Shown one piece after another: positions 49,680-60,633 of a DNA stretch of 64,000 nt. Each line of letters begins with the position of its first letter. The first letter of the stretch is position 1. The stretch comes from Aquatica leii (taxonomy: Eukaryota > Arthropoda > Insecta > Coleoptera > Lampyridae). The translations under genes were made by a program, and so were the position numbers. Under the pieces are notes generated by a model. That model was not told the origin of the DNA. It made no database searches and saw nothing but the letters and a program-made list of their open reading frames with translations. Where the stretch lies: contig CM069432.1 in the NCBI GenBank assembly GCA_035610365.1, forward strand, positions 4,650,001-4,714,000. Direction: 5' to 3'.

Positions 49680-49860
49680 ACCTAACTTGTGAGATGTTTT
49701 TAGTTAGATTTAGGTTGCTGGTTTGAGTTCTTCGATTTCTCTCACGCCGTTTACAAAAGTGGGCAAAACGTTGGCCACTTCAGTTACTACAACGACACGG
49801 TCCAAATCCGGAAAACGTTCTTATTTTAGTATAGACTCCGGCGGCTTGCGCTTAAAACTC
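49680..49860 (+). repeat. Short dispersed repeat with hammerhead-like core, copy 2
   Basis: AGTTAGATTTAGGTTGCTGG, then AAAAGTGGGCAAAACGTTGG, CACTTCAGTTACTACAACG, CCAAATCCGGAAAACG and TAGTATAGACTCCGGC. Same family as copies 1 and 3. The CTGATGA core is lost here. Confidence 0.6.
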
Positions 49861-51129
49861 GAGCTTTTTAAAAATAAAAGCTTCACTTGGCTTGATGTTT
49901 GTGGTTACAGACTTGGCTTAGTTTTTAAGCCTTTTCATGCTTTTTCTTGCTCCTTCCGCAAAAGTAGTTTATGGCTTTGTAACACGTACCCCTCACCTGT
50001 TTTGTTATCAATTTAATTTTTTAAATATATGTAATAAGCTTACATATATCTTTTTCAGGAAGAATTATCTATCAATATATAGTTAAAAATTTAGAAAATT
50101 ATTATTTATTTTGATTTTTGAACTAATTTGTGTACTTTTTCATTAGAAGTCGATTGATACTACGTAACCAATTATTAAAATTTTAAAACTAAAAGCACAA
50201 TTATAGGTATTTAAATAGCAATTGTAAAACGCAATTAGAAGATTAATATAAACGCAAACATTGATTGTTATGCCAACACATCTCTATCGACTATAAAACT
50301 GCCAATTTCATGCTCTATTTAACAAACTAAAAGATATAATGCTTATAATGCATTATAAATATTACAATAATTTGCGTTTAGTTATACCATGCTTAAACTG
50401 CATTATTAATAGTCAATTTTATAGAAAAAATTTTATCCAATTTTTAAGATACTAAAAAGAGCTAACGCTACTTATAAATATTGTTTTTAATTTGCAAGGC
50501 AAAACATGTACTCTTATAAATTACGTCTCTGTCAAAATTTGACAGGGAAAAAAACAAATAACTTTTTTGTTTCGTAACGTAACGTAATAAAATCAGATTA
50601 TTTAACTCTAATTCAATTCAGCAAACAATTAAATTGTTTGTATTAATATAGAATATAGTGCACCACATTGCGTTTTTGTTGCATAGATAAAGGTAATCGC
50701 CAAATGTAAATTGATAGTCAAACTAATAACTTAAACCCTATGGTATATAGATAAGTTTTATTAATATGTAATTACATGATTATTTTTGTTATGCAAAGTA
50801 TTGTTTGATAAAACTGTCGTGAAATTTTAAACTGGTTGTCAAAGTTGTCAAAATTTGCTGGTAGTAAATGTAGTGTCAACATTAAATATGTCATGTTTGC
50901 AATCTTAATCTTATTAAATTTTGTAAAAAACGGCACATATAATTATGTAGGTAACTCTCGTCGGAAGTTTCATGGCATAACTCACTATCACACGTTTGTG
51001 ATGCTATGCTCCACTTTCAACGCTAGTGACATAACTTACCATATTACAAATTACAGATCGTTACTAGCTTTTTCGATTATTTACATTTTAGCAAGAATCT
51101 TAGACACCTTATGGTTTTAAAAAACATAC
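49861..51129. other. AT-rich, no gene recognised
   Basis: A 94-residue open frame at 50836-51120 (+) has no recognisable domain and low-complexity hydrophobic content; it is not supported as a gene. Confidence 0.4.
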
Positions 51130-51348
51130 TTTCTAACGTAAATTGATGATGATGAATTTCTCTAAACTAAGAGAAAAAAAAATTACACTTACTTATTCTA
51201 AATAAACAACTTTTCTGTATATGTTATTATTTGTCTTACTTCATTTGTACCTCACTACATGTTTTCTTTCTACCACTCTTACCATTCCTAATATTCATAT
51301 ATTTTACCCAAATTAATACACTTCACACACGTTAGTTTATCTTTTTCC

Positions 51349-54070
51349 TTACTGTCTAATTATTCTATGCGTACAAACTTTGCCCATTTTTTTGTCTTGC
51401 GTCAGTGTTTTCGCCTCTTGCCAGCTTTTATTGTACTTTTTCAGAATTTCTGCTATTTCCTCGTCCCACCTCCTCTTTGGTCTTCCTCTTGGTCTTTTCA
51501 TGCTTGATTTAGTTTCCCAGATAACTTTGGTTTGTCTGTTGTTTCCCATTCTGTTTAAGTGTCCGAACCATCTCAGCTGTTGTCTTTCTATAGTGTTCTT
51601 TATGGATTTTACATTTAGTGTTGTACGTATTTTTTCATTTCTTACTCTATCTATTTTTGTTACTCCCATGATTCCTCTTAAGTATTTCATTTCGCATGCT
51701 TGTATTTTGCTTTCTTGCTTTTTTGTGAGCGTCCAGCTTTTACAACCGAATGTCAATATTGGTTTATAGATTGTGTTGTATACTGTTAATTTTGTTCTAT
51801 TGCTTACTTCTTTTTTTCTAATAAATACATTACTTAGTGCATAATACACTTTATTGGCACTTTAAATTCTATTATTTATTTCGAATTCGTTTTGTCTATC
51901 CTTTTGTATTGTAACGCCCAAATATGTAAAGCTGTCTGTGTGTTCAATCTCTTTATTGTTAAGTTGTACTTTCGCTTTTGTGTTGTTCCTTCCTAATATC
52001 ATTACCTTAGTCTTATCTATGTTTATTTTAAGGTTGCAGTTTTGTAGTGCACTGTTTCATAGCTGCAAGTTGTCTTCTAGATCTTCCGCGTTTTTAGCAC
52101 AAATCATCAAGTCGTCTGCGAACGCACACTCTGTTATATAAACCGGTTCCATATATCTGTAGCCCACTAGTAGTTTCTTAACCTGATCCTTGACTTCTTT
52201 TATTACGTCATCTAGTACAATGTTGAATAATGTTGGGCTTAGGATTCCACCCTGTCTCACTGCCTCTTTCGTCGCAAATTTTTCTGACTCCAAGTTGTTT
52301 GTTCTAATCTGGTTCCACATGTTTTTGTACAAGCTATGTTCTTTCTTAATCTTTTCCCAATTCCTCTTTTTTTAAGGCTATTCCAGATGATTCTTCTCGG
52401 TATACTATCGAAAGATTTTTCGAGGTCAATAAACGCTGTATATATGTCTTTTCCGTGGTATTTTTCTATTAATTGTTTTATGGTAAATTTGTGGTCTTGT
52501 ATTCCTCTACCTTTTCTGAAGCCACTTTGTGATTCTTCCATTTGAGTTTCTGTTTTAGCCTTTAGTTTGTCGTCTAGCAGTCTCTCGTATACTTTGTATG
52601 CGTTACTCAGTAGCGTTATCCCTCTATAATTTTTATATTCTTTCTTATTTTCCGACTTATATATGGGTAATATTATACCGATTTCCCACTCTTTAGGAAT
52701 CCTGCTTTGTTCTACAATTTTATTCATCAATATTGTTAGTACTTCTATTCCGTTATTTCCTAGCAATTTTAGCATTTCTGCACTTATACCATCATGTCCC
52801 GGCGCTCTGCCTCTTTTGAGTTTATTTATAGCTTCTCTTACTTCTTCTGTTCTAAATGCTTCTTTTTTTTCTTGTTCATTGTTTTCTTCTTCTCCTTGTT
52901 AACTATTTCCTTCCACATTATGTAGTGTGTCTGTTATTTCCACATTTAATGATTGCTCGAAGTATTCTTTCCATCGCCGCATTATATCTTCATTTTGAGT
53001 TAACGTTTTCCTTTCCTTCGAGTTGATGTGTTGCGATTTATCTTTTTTTCCTTTCCTTAACGTTTTTAATATTTTATAGAATAGTTTTTGGTTACCCGCA
53101 CTATCTTTTTCCATCTTTCCGCCGAATTCTTCCCATGCTTTTTGTTTTTAGTTCTTCTATATTGTACTTTCTTATATTTATTTTCATGTTTCTCATTTCT
53201 TTTCCTATTTTTGCAGTATATTTATTTGCTACTTCATCTTCTTGCAGTTTGTATGTTATTATTTTTATCTTCGTTTGTGAGGTTATTTTTGTGCACTTTT
53301 TGTTTTCCTTAGTTTCCGTTGCTATCCTCGTTTTTGATACTACCAGGTAGTGATCAGTATATATTACGGCGCCTCTTCTTACTCTTGCGTCTTTTATATC
53401 TTTTCTATATTGTTTATTTATTATTACGTAGTCAATAATCGATTTTTCTTTTCTGCTCACTACTTCTCTAGTATATTTATGGATGTCCTTGTGCTTGAAA
53501 AAGGTGTTGGTTATTATTAAGTTGTTCATTATGCAGAAGTCTATTAATTTTTTCCCGTTATTATTTCTTATTTTCTCTCCGTATAGCCCTATTGTCTTTT
53601 CTGATTCGTCGTCCTTTTTTCCTATTCTTCCGTTTATATCACCTGTTATAATTATTGTTCCACTTATATTTTCTATTGCCTCTGATAATTGCTCCCAGAA
53701 CTGATCTTTTATTTGTACTTTTTCATTTTCTCCTGGTCCATATGCAATTATCAACGTGGTTCTATTGGTGTTTTCTAACTGTATTTCTATTTTAAGTATT
53801 CTTTCTGTAATAACCGTCCATTTTTTAATGTATTTATTTATTTCCTTTTTAATTATGCATCCCACTCCCTCTCTTGCTCTCTGGTTGTGTTCGACTCCCG
53901 CGTATACTAGTAAATTTCCGCTTAGTAGAATTATTTCTCCTTTACCTTTCTTTTTAGTTTTTGTTATTTCTAAAATATGTAGTTTTGCTTTGTTAAATTC
54001 TTCATCCAATTCGTACATTTTTCCTGCTAAACCTCTTATGTTCCAAGTTCCTATTTTCCATCCATTATTT
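51349..54070 (-). pseudogene. LINE ORF2: APE-type endonuclease plus reverse transcriptase
   Basis: Endonuclease starts WKIGTWNIRGLAGK, with RAREGVGCIIKKEINKYI, TLIIAYGPGE, TIIITGDINGRIG, SIIDYVIINKQYRKDI and the YTDHYLVV active-site histidine, i.e. the APE catalytic set. RT: KRGRAPGHDGISAEML, IILPIYKSENKKEYKNYRG, motif A YTAFIDLEKSFDSIPR, motif B QGGILSPTLFNIVLDDV, motif C CAFADDLMICA. The tail includes SFTYLGVTIQ, FGCKSWTLTKKQESKI, QQLRWFGHLNRM and RPRGRPKRRWDEEI. Catalytic motifs look intact, but stops (near 52.90 and 51.85 kb) and frameshifts (near 53.1 and 52.34 kb) break it. The element is younger than most others here. Confidence 0.85.
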
Positions 54071-54183
54071 ATCTCTACCTTATTCGTTGCCTTGTTCGTT
54101 GTCTCATTGGACCGTCAAGTTTTCATATTTTCTGTATTTACATTTTTTTCCAAGCCGTACACGTTTTTTTTCTTATTTGTTTT

Positions 54184-54840
54184 TCAAAGTTTTGACTTTC
54201 CGGGGACCTTTCTGTTACTTTTCTCTTGTAATTTGTGTTTTGACACATGGGTGTTTGTTACTTGGTTTTCCTGTTGTGATTCGTAGGATGTGCCTGCCTT
54301 ATTGTAAATCTTTAGTTTGTCGTAGATTAAATATGCTGTTTGTCCTTTTTTTCTAGCTTCTTTTAGTAGTGGTATTAATTTTTTTCTTTCTTCTTGCACT
54401 TTTTTTGTGTAGTCTTCGTCTATCCAAATATCTGATCCTTTTAAATTTTTTGCGCTGCTTAAAATTTTTTTTTTACTCGTCTTTATTAATTAAATTAATA
54501 TTGGTCTTGTTTTTCCTTTAGTAGGTTTTCCTAGTCTTTTTACTTCGTCGATCTCTATCTTTTTATCTATCTTGTCAATTACTATACAAACTTTTTCTCT
54601 AGTTACTTCTTCACACTCGTTTATATCCTCTTTGATACCTTTTATTATGAGATTTTTTCTTCTTATTTCTCTTTCTAACATTTTTAATCTTTCGTTTTGC
54701 TCGACCACTTTTTTTGTAAGTATTGTGTTTTCCTCTTTAACTTGGTTTAATTATTGTATTAACTTGTCCAGTTTTTCGTTTGTTTGCTTCGTGTTATTGT
54801 TTATGGATGCGAACATTTCTTCAATTCTTTCCATATCCAT
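54184..54840 (-). pseudogene. LINE ORF1 (coiled coil plus RNA-binding type)
   Basis: Starts at ATG 54838-54840 (MDMERIEEMFASINNNTKQ). An in-frame TAA lies at 54751-54753 after KLDKLIQ, in a heptad-like coiled-coil stretch (EENTILTKKVVEQNERLKML). Then come EIRRKNLIIKGIKEDINECE and IDEVKRLGKPTKGKTRPILI, the RRM-like ORF1 core pattern (RxxNLIIxGxxE ... VxRLGKxxxxKxRPI). After a frame change the tail reads EERKKLIPLLKEARKKGQ and AYLIYDKLKIYNKAG. This is a nucleic-acid chaperone in LINE RNPs by family knowledge. Confidence 0.75.
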
Positions 54841-54895
54841 TTCTATATTAGTTGGGTTTTAGGTTACCACTTTTTTAATCTGCAATTTTTTTACT

Positions 54896-56639
54896 TAAAA
54901 AAATTAGTAAGTACCTTTAAAAGGTAATATACTTGTAGTAAAAGTACATTTTTAAATAATTTGTAAACAGATTTGTTCAAATTACACGCCGCAGTGTTTT
55001 AAGTTCAACTTATTCATAAGTAATCATTTTTGGAGATAAAAGTTAACCAATGCAAGTTTAGTTTTATATCATTTATCAAACGTGTGGTTTTCAATACATA
55101 TTTTTTCAATAAGTATGTTACATCGCTAACAAAAATGTTGGTACTACATTAGCTGCGCGAAAAGTGATTGACGTTCCCAATTTTGCGCGAGACAAGTTCT
55201 AATACCTCAAAAACTATAGTTTTGTTCAAAAAAAACGTGTTTAAAAATAAAAATAGTTTTAAACTTTTTTTATGAAAGAAGAATTATGTCATTCTTAAAT
55301 AAAAACAAATTTGTGAAAATAAATTTAAAATGAAATATTTAGTGTGCATCTGGTGAAGTGACGTTATTACACAAACTTTTACAACCTTGGTCTATCCCAA
55401 CGTATACATACAATGACGTAAGAACTGACTAATAGCTAATACGATAATTCATTTTTATTACTTTTAGCAAGTTCAGAAATAACTCGTAAGTTTACTATTA
55501 TTGAGTTTTAACTTATTTACTGCACGAATATAATAGAAATATCTGAATATATACAATGAATTGTAGAAACTAAATATTGTTTTCAGAATTACGTTTTGCT
55601 AAAATGTTAACGATTTTGAAAAATTTATTAATAAAAGTTACTTTGTTTACCTATATTAAAGAGTTGTGGTCAACTACATCAGAGAGTATTTCCCTAAGCT
55701 GATGATTCTCAAAAAGGTGAAACGGCCGTACACTGGTTCTCTCTGGTGGTAGTTTTTACAATTGTACCGAAATATAGTAGTGACTTACTATATACGCTGG
55801 TGAATCATAATCGTGTTTTATCGACTTATTTTCGTATTTCGCGGTTAAAATCCAACTACCAACATATTTTAATTATAATCTTTGTATTCTTTTAGAAGAA
55901 TATATATTTGAAGTAGTAATCATTATATGCGCGAATTGTCTCACGAGAAATTGTAAACTGCTGACTATAAAATGTAATCATATATATATAAGACCTTCAG
56001 GTTTATTAATGTTAGTAATGATGGGCCTCGTTTGAATCCTGTACCTTTTTTAGTTTGAAACTTTAAATTAAAATGTAGGTATAGTTTTCCAGAGACTGAA
56101 ACAGATGAGTTTTTATAAATCAATTTTGTTTGGATTTTTTTTAATTAGCATAGGATCTACAGCTACACACAATAAACTACATCGGTTTGAGCCTTGTAAT
56201 TTAATGTATGGTTTTTTTACCTTCTTAATACAAATTCGAACGTTTATGTATAAAAAACGTGCTGCAATTCGTTTTAAAAAGTCAATATTTTACTTCAAAA
56301 ATGTTCATATTTATGCAATTAAAATATGGGAGGTTTCTGTTTCTGACCAGGTTTTATTTTGAATTTCAAAAATATGTTTACAGTTGCTTGTCTAAAAGCT
56401 TTCTTCATGGTTTTTTTATGGGACCCTTTTTGTTTTATGTTTATTTCTTTATTAGTTTTTCTGTTTTTATCTTTATATAATAGTAGTCTGTTTTTTCTAA
56501 AGCGTTTCTTTGTTTGGTGTAATGATAAATATAACTGCAATAACAATAGTTTTAGTTTGCAGTTTCTGAATAGTTTTGCTTGTTTTAGGGACGTCCTAAT
56601 TTATTATAATTTTGAGTCAATTTATCTGGTGTAGTTTTT
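54896..56639. other. AT-rich; contains hammerhead-like motif near 55.7 kb
   Basis: No coding motif. Open frames at 56.1-56.6 kb are AT-driven and Phe-rich. The only structured item is the motif at 55680-55745. Confidence 0.4.
55680..55745 (+). ncRNA. Hammerhead-ribozyme-like motif with closed stem I
   Basis: CTGATGA (55699-55705) is followed by TTCTCAAAAAGGT and GAAA (55719-55722). The self-complementary ACGGCCGT (55722-55729) could form stem III within or between molecules, followed by A at the expected cleavage position. The outer arms CAGAGAG (55680-55686) and CTCTCTG (55739-55745) are perfectly complementary and would close stem I beyond an internal loop. Stem II is weak in this copy, so it may be degenerate. 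Confidence 0.4.
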
Positions 56640-57575
56640 CTTGGTATTTTCTCGGAATTAATAAGGTAACACTACTAGAACTAGTGGAGTTTTTTTAGTC
56701 GTCGAATTTTTGATAAAAACAGCTTGATTGCGAGATTCGTAAGATTAATCCGTGATTTCTCCTTGTTTGGAAGAGTGTGTTTTAACTGCAGTGGCCGCAG
56801 CAAATAAATGATCCACGAATTTATTTTGGTTGACCGGCCAAACTCGGACTTCTCTGAAGGCACTCTCGCTTACACAAACAGATACAGCTTTTCTGTATGG
56901 TTTACCTAATAACTCAGTTATCTTGTACACTGTTATTTCTTGAACACTGTAAGCTTGTAGTTAAAAATCTGGGTTTTGTACAAAATAAGTCGTTAGAGGT
57001 TTCAAAAAACCAACGTATGGAGACAATGGGTTGTATGGCTGGACCGTTGCAAGAAGTGAATATAGTGCTGACGGCAAAATTCTAGAGCTTATTAATATGT
57101 GTAGAGTATTTATCTGGCAGCACAACTACGGGTTTGTCTGCACTGGATTGAACCACACTATAAAATGTTGAATCCACTTTTCAAATAGTTCACTGTGAAT
57201 AAAGCCCGTGTTTAAAATTTGCATGCAGCAAGTTTTAGTGCAAATCATTTTCTTTTAAATATTAACATACGGAGAACATAGAGACCAGCGAGTTTACAGT
57301 AACAAGCCATGGTAGTGTTGACCTCTAGCTCTCTAATAATTTGTCATGCTTCTTTTTTTTTGCATCATTTTCTGGACAGTTGTGTAGGCAAATTCATCAA
57401 TGTTAAATATAGTGTTTGCAATAATTTTGTATTTGTGAACAAATTTTTCTAAACTTTACTATTTTTAAAAGATTAAGCTTTGACAAAGAACGTTGATTCA
57501 GGCTGGCGTACAGATAATAATGGATGCTTTTTCATGAAAGCGTAAAACCACTCTCTGCCAGCAGTTTGAACCGGT
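56640..57575 (-). pseudogene. pogo/Tigger-type (DDE_1) transposase relic
   Basis: Minus-strand frames give GREWFYAFMKKHPLLSVRQPES (after the DNA-binding region), NTIFNIDEFAYTTVQ (first catalytic Asp region), SELFEKWIQHFIVWFNP and VVLPDKYSTHINKL. A weak LQPLDV-type area follows, then AFREVRVWPVNQNKFVDHL, matching the family's AFRATGIFPLNxxxFxDxDF. The order is that of DDE_1 transposases. Heavily broken by stops and frameshifts, and less preserved than the copy at 61.8-63.76 kb. Confidence 0.65.
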
Positions 57576-57999
57576 TTAATATAAAAAACTAACACAGGTT
57601 TAGCTTAAACAACACAACGGAATTTTATTTTTCAAATTTTACTTTAGATAAAAACAAATATACAGGGTGTAACAGGTATAACTAATAATCTTTTAATAGG
57701 GGTTAGATATGGCAATTTCCAACACATTTTGTTCATAAACATGTGGTCTAGTTTTTCCATCAGTTTTTTTTAATTTTTTTTTGTAACGATTAGATTAACT
57801 ACGGACCAGGTTGTTTGTTATAAGAAAACGTGATATAAAATGATTGACTGTTGGAACTCAAGTTTACTATTACGTATTAAGTTTCTGATGACAAAATAAA
57901 CAACAATTAAGCGATATGTTGTCGTGATAAAATCAAGTTTATCTTTAATTTAAATTATAATATAACATAATAATTATGGCTTGTTTCACAAGTGGATAA

Positions 58000-58195
58000 A
58001 CCTAACTTTTGAAAAGTTCTTAGTTAGATTTCGGTCGCTTGTTTGAGTTTTGCGATTTATCTCACGCCCTGATGAAGCGCCTTGCGAAAGTGGGCGAAAC
58101 GTGGGCAACTTCGGTTACAACAACAATGACACGGACTAAACCCGGAAGACATTCTAATGTTAGTATAGATTCCGGCCGTGGAAGCCTTCGCTATT
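58000..58195 (+). repeat. Short dispersed repeat with hammerhead-like core, copy 3
   Basis: The best preserved copy: TTAGTTAGATTTCGGTCGCT, CACGCCCTGATGAAGCGCC, AAGTGGGCGAAACGTGGGC, then AACTTCGGTTACAACAAC, CTAAACCCGGAAGAC and AGTATAGATTCCGGCC. CTGATGA and GAAAC flank a 4-5 bp CGCC/GGCG stem. The base after CGT is G, which is unfavourable for hammerhead cleavage. It abuts the left arm of the mariner-like element. Confidence 0.6.
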
Positions 58196-59613
58196 CATAA
58201 TGGATTTATTAAAATCTTATTTAAAATTTAGTTCCAATGGAATGATACTATTTTTTATAGTTATTTATTTGTTAGCTGCCGAGGATTCATTTGCTGGCAT
58301 TCTTCGTGGATTGCAATCTTCAAATTCTCTAAAGATAAATCTTGTTTTAAAGATGACACCACAGAAAAAAAATTACAAGGTGCTAGGTCAGAAGGCGGCC
58401 AGTGAACTTGCCTGCGTGAACTAATAACACCATGGAAAGTATTTGCTAAATATTGCCGAACAATCACCGAGTTGTGCGCCAGACAGCCGTCTTGTTGGAA
58501 CCAAACTTCTTGCTGCAAATCTTCCACTGTCTGGAACCACCCTATTCTAGTGCAATTTCAAATAAGACATCCCATTGAGATTGCCTTTAATGCAGATGGG
58601 GCTGAGAATTCTATACGAAACAATCCGGCCCACATGTTACACAAGAAATCCCTGTTGGCATTGCATGTTTCTTCCATTTTTTCACAAAACTCTACCCTAG
58701 GTTTGTTATAGCCAGCTCGCAACTCCTGGAATCTACGAAGTTTGTAGGGTTTGTATCGTTGTTTTCGAAAAAAGCGTTGTACACCATATTTTGGAACTCC
58801 GGTTTCTACCTGAACACTCCTCACCGATGTTTTATTTATAATGGAAACTGCAGCTAACACAACTTCGGTGTTCCTTATTTCCAATTCACGTGGTGGTTTA
58901 GGCACATCTTCACTACGGATTCTAACAGATCCAGTTGTTAAAAACTTATCCACTATTCTTTGGAAAGTTGAGTAACTCGGCACATCTTCAAGCATTTCTG
59001 CAAATGTTTGTATTTCACGGCAATTACTTTCGCCAAAATGCAAACGAATAACAAATATTCGCTGCTCCAAAGATAAACTCTCCAGTATTTATACAAATGT
59101 ATAATACAATATTGAAACTAATTACAAAGCGCATACAACTATTTAAACAACGAACGGGAAAAACTTTACACCAAGTGTAAAATCTACTAAGTACCAGATA
59201 TTTCGGATGTTCCATTATTTTTCGATGCCTGCATCCACCGCCTTACGTTTTGTTTAATTGTAGGTAGACGTAATTTCTGATTTTTCATGTCATAACTACT
59301 ATAGAAAATAACGAAATTTTTACGCAAATGTGAGTTGGTACAAAACAAAGAGTTTTTTGAACACTGGATTCTGAATTGGTTATTTTCAGGACTACCATAT
59401 ATCCGGGGGTTGATGATAACACGATGATAATTGCTTGTTAGTATCTTAGTATCTGTTGTTTTTGATGTCAACATTTAAATTCATTTATTGTTATAAATTA
59501 AAATGTATCTACCAAAAAAGTTTTAATATCTTTTAAGCAAATAAATAACTATAAAAAATAATATAATTTCATTGTAACTAAATTTTAAATAATATTTTAA
59601 TAAATCCATTATG
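58196..59613. mobile_element. Mariner-like element with about 78-bp inverted arms
   Basis: 58196-58273 and the reverse complement of 59537-59613 both read CATAATGGATTTATTAAAAT and continue with TTTAAAATTTAGTT and TTTTTTATAGTTATTTATTTG. Between them is a minus-strand transposase relic. Length about 1.42 kb fits a mariner/Tc1-type element. The target site is not clear. Confidence 0.65.
58261..59091 (-). pseudogene. Mariner/IS630-type transposase relic
   Basis: N-terminal helix-turn-helix part: LEQRIFVIRLHFGESNCREI, YSTFQRIVDKFLTTGSVR, then SVRSVQVETGVPKYGVQRFF, YKPYKLRRFQELRAGYNKPR. An in-frame TGA lies at 58558-58560, and a deletion removes the first-Asp region. It then continues EVWFQQDGCLAHNSVIVRQY (second Asp) and VHWPPSDLAPCNFF, where the expected PLDFF third acid reads PCNFF (Asp to Asn). 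Dead. Confidence 0.75.
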
Positions 59614-59831
59614 AGTTTAATAAAAACATTTAACACGTTTAATGATGTCGCTTTACTGATAAAAATTAATCGTCGTTCATTTAAAATAATAATAATAAAA
59701 AAAAGCATGAACCGCATTGGGATTTGAACCTTCGTACGTAGAGACGATATTACCGCAATCGTACGATTGATGTCACTAGATCAAAGTGACTATTACTGAT
59801 AACTGATAACACGAAATTAACAGTAACTTAC
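59614..59831. other. Spacer with tRNA-like B-box on minus strand
   Basis: The minus strand near 59710-59730 has GGTTCAAATCCCAATGCGGT, like a tRNA B box, but no matching acceptor or D stem was found. Confidence 0.3.
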
Positions 59832-59981
59832 CTTTTTCCACTGTTCCTTATTTTTTTGTGAACCACTGCTACACGAATTCAACTGTTCCACTAATTTATT
59901 CCACGCCTCTTCAATGACATTTGGATTAGGTAGTGTGTTTTTGTTTGTTTTAAAGGCCAAATTCCCCATTAGCATTTCCAT
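59832..59981 (-). pseudogene. Myb/SANT-like DNA-binding exon fragment
   Basis: From ATG 59979-59981 the minus strand reads MEMLMGNLAFKTNKN, then VIEEAWNKLVEQLNS and KNKEQWKKV, and runs into a GTAAGT donor (GT at 59830-59831). The pattern (EMLxxFxxxxxxxL ... xxxxWxxLxxxLN ... xxWxKxW) is the Myb/SANT-like domain of zeste-type and Harbinger-associated proteins. An in-frame TAA lies just upstream of the ATG. Only the first helix and part of the second are present. It could be a first coding exon of a host or transposon-derived gene; the rest is not seen. Confidence 0.4.
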
Positions 59982-60633
59982 TTCCCTTTTTTTTTAATTT
60001 GTCAGTAAAATTTATAAAATTTTTATGACAGATAAAAGTTAGGAAACGTGGTTGTCATGTTTACATGTACGTACAGAATTTGGTTTTTAACGAAAATCGT
60101 TTTGCTACCGTTTACGAACTCGTTAGTGATATTAGTATATTTACTATTGGTGTTGCTTAAATTTAGTTTCTGGACTGCTGGATATTTACTTTTTTTATTA
60201 CATTATATTGTGTCTCGTTTTGAACTATATGTGTTTATTTTGGTGATGGGTCATTTCATGTCACGGGTGTCACAGGTCGTACGTATTTAGTTTATGATTA
60301 AACCATGATTATGAAAGAGAACACGTCGTTTCCTTCTTGATCACCTACCTCGAATCCCAGATTTCCAAAAAGCCAACTTTCAAATGCAATAAATTATCAC
60401 TAGATATAAGAAAATCGCGTCTAAGTGCATGTAACAGACGTTACATGTTTTGTCCCCGTCATTCCAGATAACTCAACTAAAATAAAAAGCTTTGCGAATT
60501 TTGAACGAAATTATTATGAAATTTAATGGTACATGGATAGTAATAAAATGATACATCATTACACCTTTTTTTTCGTAAAGAATTTTTGCCTTCAGCGATA
60601 ATTGTAAATAACATTAACATATCAGGGCTGATT
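59982..60633. other. No gene recognised
   Basis: Nothing supportable; AT-rich with one hydrophobic open frame at 60048-60290 (+) lacking any motif. Confidence 0.35.

Larger units (their letters stand above)
51130..54895 (-). mobile_element. Non-LTR retrotransposon (LINE), near full length
   Basis: Minus-strand ORF1 (54184-54840) is followed by ORF2 (about 51349-54070) with endonuclease and RT, then a roughly 200-bp 3' UTR ending in a short ATCATCATCA tail near 51.14 kb, as in several LINE clades. No poly(A) or clear target duplication. Clade not fixed; ORF2 resembles the RT/endonuclease proteins common in insect genomes. Confidence 0.8.

Noticed and set aside
50836-51120. 94-residue plus-strand open frame as a gene
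   Set aside because: No recognisable domain, AT-driven composition and no supporting splice or neighbour context.
53088-54862. Plus-strand hydrophobic open frames across the LINE
   Set aside because: They are antisense shadows of the well-supported minus-strand endonuclease and ORF1.
56105-56634. Overlapping Phe-rich open frames as small membrane proteins
   Set aside because: They are products of T-rich sequence, overlap each other in several frames and lack any family resemblance.
59710-59800. tRNA gene or tRNA-derived SINE on the minus strand
   Set aside because: A B-box-like GGTTCAAATCC is present, but the T stem does not pair well and no acceptor or D arm could be matched.
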